A stretch of DNA of 64,000 nucleotides from Amycolatopsis alba DSM 44262 (lineage in GTDB: Bacteria; Actinomycetota; Actinomycetes; Mycobacteriales; Pseudonocardiaceae): the NCBI RefSeq assembly GCF_000384215.1, contig NZ_KB913032.1, forward strand, positions 395,020-459,019, written 5' to 3'. This document shows, piece after piece, positions 58,831-64,000 of the stretch. The notes below the pieces were generated by a model that saw only the letters and a list, made by a program, of their open reading frames with translations, ran no database searches and was not told the DNA's origin. Position numbers and translations under genes: made by a program. Position 1 is the stretch's first letter. Every line of letters starts with the position of its first letter.

Positions 58831-59601
58831 ATGAGGAAGATCTCCGCCATCGGCATCGGCGCCGGCGACCCGGAACACCTGACCGTCCAGGCCGTCCGGC
58901 GGCTGAACGAGATCGATGTGTTCTTCGTCCTCGACAAGGGTTCAGAGAAGCAGGACCTGGTGGGACTGCGCCAGGAGATCCTCGACCGGTTCGTCGAGCG
59001 GCCCGGTTACCGCGTCGTGCGGGCGCCGGACCCCGAACGCGACCGTACCCCTGCCGACTACCGGAAGGCCGTCGCCGACTGGCACCGGCTCCGCACCGAC
59101 GTCTACGAAACCATGATCGCTTCCCTGGGTCCCGATGAGCGGGGCGCGTTCCTGGTGTGGGGTGACCCGGCGCTCTACGACTCGACCCTCACGTTGCTGG
59201 ACGCCGTGCACGCCAGGGGGAACGTCGAGTTCGAGTACGACGTCGTTCCGGGGGTCAGCAGCGTGGCCGCGCTGACGGCACGGCACCGGACCACGATGAA
59301 CCAGATCGGCAGGCCGGTCCTGATCACCACCGGCCGTCGCCTCGAAGCCGGCTGGCCCGCGGACGTGGACGACGTCTTCGTGATGCTGGACGCGCAATGC
59401 ACGTTCTCGAACTTCGCGGACACGGGGCTGGAGATCTACTGGGGCGCGTACCTCGGGACCCGCGACGAGCTCCTGCTGTCGGGTCCTCTGACCGCCGGCC
59501 TCGCCGCCGAGATCCGCGCCGCTCGCGCCGCGGCGCGGTCACGGAAGGGCTGGATCATGGACATCTACCACCTGCGGCGCCCCGCCCCCTCCCGCATGTA
59601 G
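58831..59601 (+). CDS. cobF: Precorrin-6A synthase (deacetylating), CobF-like
   Basis: A 256-aa tetrapyrrole methylase: MRKISAIGIGAGDPEHLTVQ (SAM-binding GAGDP), LVWGDPALYDSTLTLL (WGDP) and VVPGVSSVAALTARH. These give the methylase fold with SAM pocket. Length fits CobF, which methylates C1 and removes acetate in aerobic B12 synthesis. It stands alone here, away from other cob genes, next to a copper operon. Confidence 0.87.
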   Translation: MRKISAIGIGAGDPEHLTVQAVRRLNEIDVFFVLDKGSEKQDLVGLRQEILDRFVERPGYRVVRAPDPERDRTPADYRKAVADWHRLRTDVYETMIASLGPDERGAFLVWGDPALYDSTLTLLDAVHARGNVEFEYDVVPGVSSVAALTARHRTTMNQIGRPVLITTGRRLEAGWPADVDDVFVMLDAQCTFSNFADTGLEIYWGAYLGTRDELLLSGPLTAGLAAEIRAARAAARSRKGWIMDIYHLRRPAPSRM

Positions 59602-59678
59602 TCCCCTGAATGCGGCCGCCCCGCCCTCGCCGTCGCCCCGTCTGACCCCACCCTCGCGTGCCTCGCCCCGTGACTCAC

Positions 59679-59833
59679 GTGCTTGAACGCCGAACTCGCG
59701 TGCTTGAACCCGTGACTCGCGTGATCGGAGGGCGATCATCTGTGCCCAGGGGGGCGGCACGTGTGTGTGGATGGACGACACTGACATGGCCCTGTGTCGT
59801 CCGTCTGATCACGGGTGTTCGCCGTTCAAGCAC
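59679..59833. repeat. Nested inverted repeats in the spacer after cobF
   Basis: Outer arms GTGCTTGAACGCCGAAC (59679-59695) and GTTCGCCGTTCAAGCAC (59817-59833; one mismatch), inner arms GGACGACAC (59773-59781) and GTGTCGTCC (59794-59802), plus ACCCGTGA/TCACGGGT between them. Units such as CTCGCGTGCTTGAA occur two times in direct order. The 59602-59900 region has no supported gene and seems built of such elements. Confidence 0.65.
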
Positions 59834-59900
59834 GCGTGTTCCGTCTCTGGTCACGTGTGTGACGAGCACAGGCACGTGTGTGACGGGGTGCGGGGTATAG

Positions 59901-59956
59901 AAAAAAGGCCCAGATCGGGAGAACCTCGGGGGTTCTCGACCGATCTGGGCCTTCTT
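59901..59956 (-). terminator. Rho-independent terminator of the rrn operon
   Basis: On the minus strand, AAGGCCCAGATCGG and GAGAACC pair with their inverse in a long stem, then a six-base U run (A6 at 59901-59906 on the plus strand). It lies directly after 5S rRNA. Confidence 0.92.
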
Positions 59957-59964
59957 CAATGTTA

Positions 59965-60083
59965 GTCCGGCGGTGTCCTACTCTCCCACAACCCTTCGGT
60001 TGCAGTACCATCGGCGCTGTCAGGCTTAGCTTCCGGGTTCGGAATGGGACCGGGCGTTTCCCTGACGCTATAACCACCGAAAC
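59965..60083 (-). rRNA. rrf: 5S ribosomal RNA
   Basis: Minus-strand sequence begins GTTTCGGTGGTTATAGCG and ends near ACACCGCCGGAC, the canonical actinobacterial 5S ends, with the conserved CCGAACCCGGAAGCTAAG loop inside. Last gene of the rrn operon; ends are accurate within a few bases. Confidence 0.93.
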
Positions 60084-60171
60084 ACTGTGAAACAACCACT
60101 TCCACCAATACAAATTGGTGGTTGTGTGGTGTTTCAGAGCTGTAGAGTGGATGCGTAACATCTTTGTGGGC

Positions 60172-64000
<3,829 letters not shown>

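Overview
The window is high-GC actinobacterial chromosome, most likely Amycolatopsis or a close Pseudonocardiales relative. The evidence is the GC content and codon use, LuxR/SARP/HxlR regulators, a two-gene NHEJ ligase set, a 13E12-type HNH gene, an rrn operon with actinobacterial 3' ends, and intergenic palindromes of a style I associate with Amycolatopsis. The genus is an inference.

Layout. 1-12.7 kb holds mostly housekeeping and accessory genes: a ROK regulator cut by the left edge, a PLP decarboxylase with an amino-acid permease, MarR, divergent LigD-type polymerase and ligase genes, a RibD-like reductase, AraC, a DUF4097-like protein, an HNH/DUF222 gene behind a LexA-like box, a proline iminopeptidase with an apparent 1-base frameshift, and a YbdK-type ligase. 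12.7-22.3 kb is a regulator island: three near-identical LuxR response regulators, an AraC, a DUF1702 protein, a SARP, an HxlR/SCP2 regulator and a histidine kinase in which two whole kinases are fused. It also holds an unrelated YrdC/YciO gene.

22.5-46 kb is a compact enediyne cluster, almost entirely on the minus strand. A 63-aa Cys-rich peptide and an operon of unknown and redox genes (22.5-26.6 kb) lead in. Next comes an iterative PKSE operon: PKSE, hotdog thioesterase, flavin reductase, a 55-aa protein, and acyl-CoA carboxylase beta and epsilon subunits. Last is a translationally coupled operon encoding UnbL (DUF1702), UnbV, UnbU, P450, a DUF5987-like protein, GMC oxidoreductase and an AhpD/CMD protein. 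PKSE and the thioesterase should release a polyene, the Unb proteins belong to the conserved warhead cassette, and P450, GMC and the flavin enzymes are probable tailoring steps. I see no 9-membered-type apoprotein and no sugar genes.

46-51.7 kb carries a RiPP azole/azoline module: a YcaO cyclodehydratase fused to an E1-like domain, followed by a SagB-type dehydrogenase. A second SARP-HxlR pair is transcribed divergently from it. AraC, DUF1702 and SARP-HxlR therefore each occur on both flanks of the enediyne core, which suggests a duplicated frame around it. No precursor lies beside YcaO; the 63-aa peptide at 22.5 kb is the best candidate in the window.

51.8-59.6 kb holds copper genes (His-rich membrane protein, CopC-CopD fusion, CsoR, CopA, CopZ, with two CsoR-like boxes), a mycothiol-type enzyme, a DivIVA-like protein, a YciI protein and CobF. 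59.6-64 kb is a repeat-rich spacer and a minus-strand rrn operon (5S, 23S, partial 16S).
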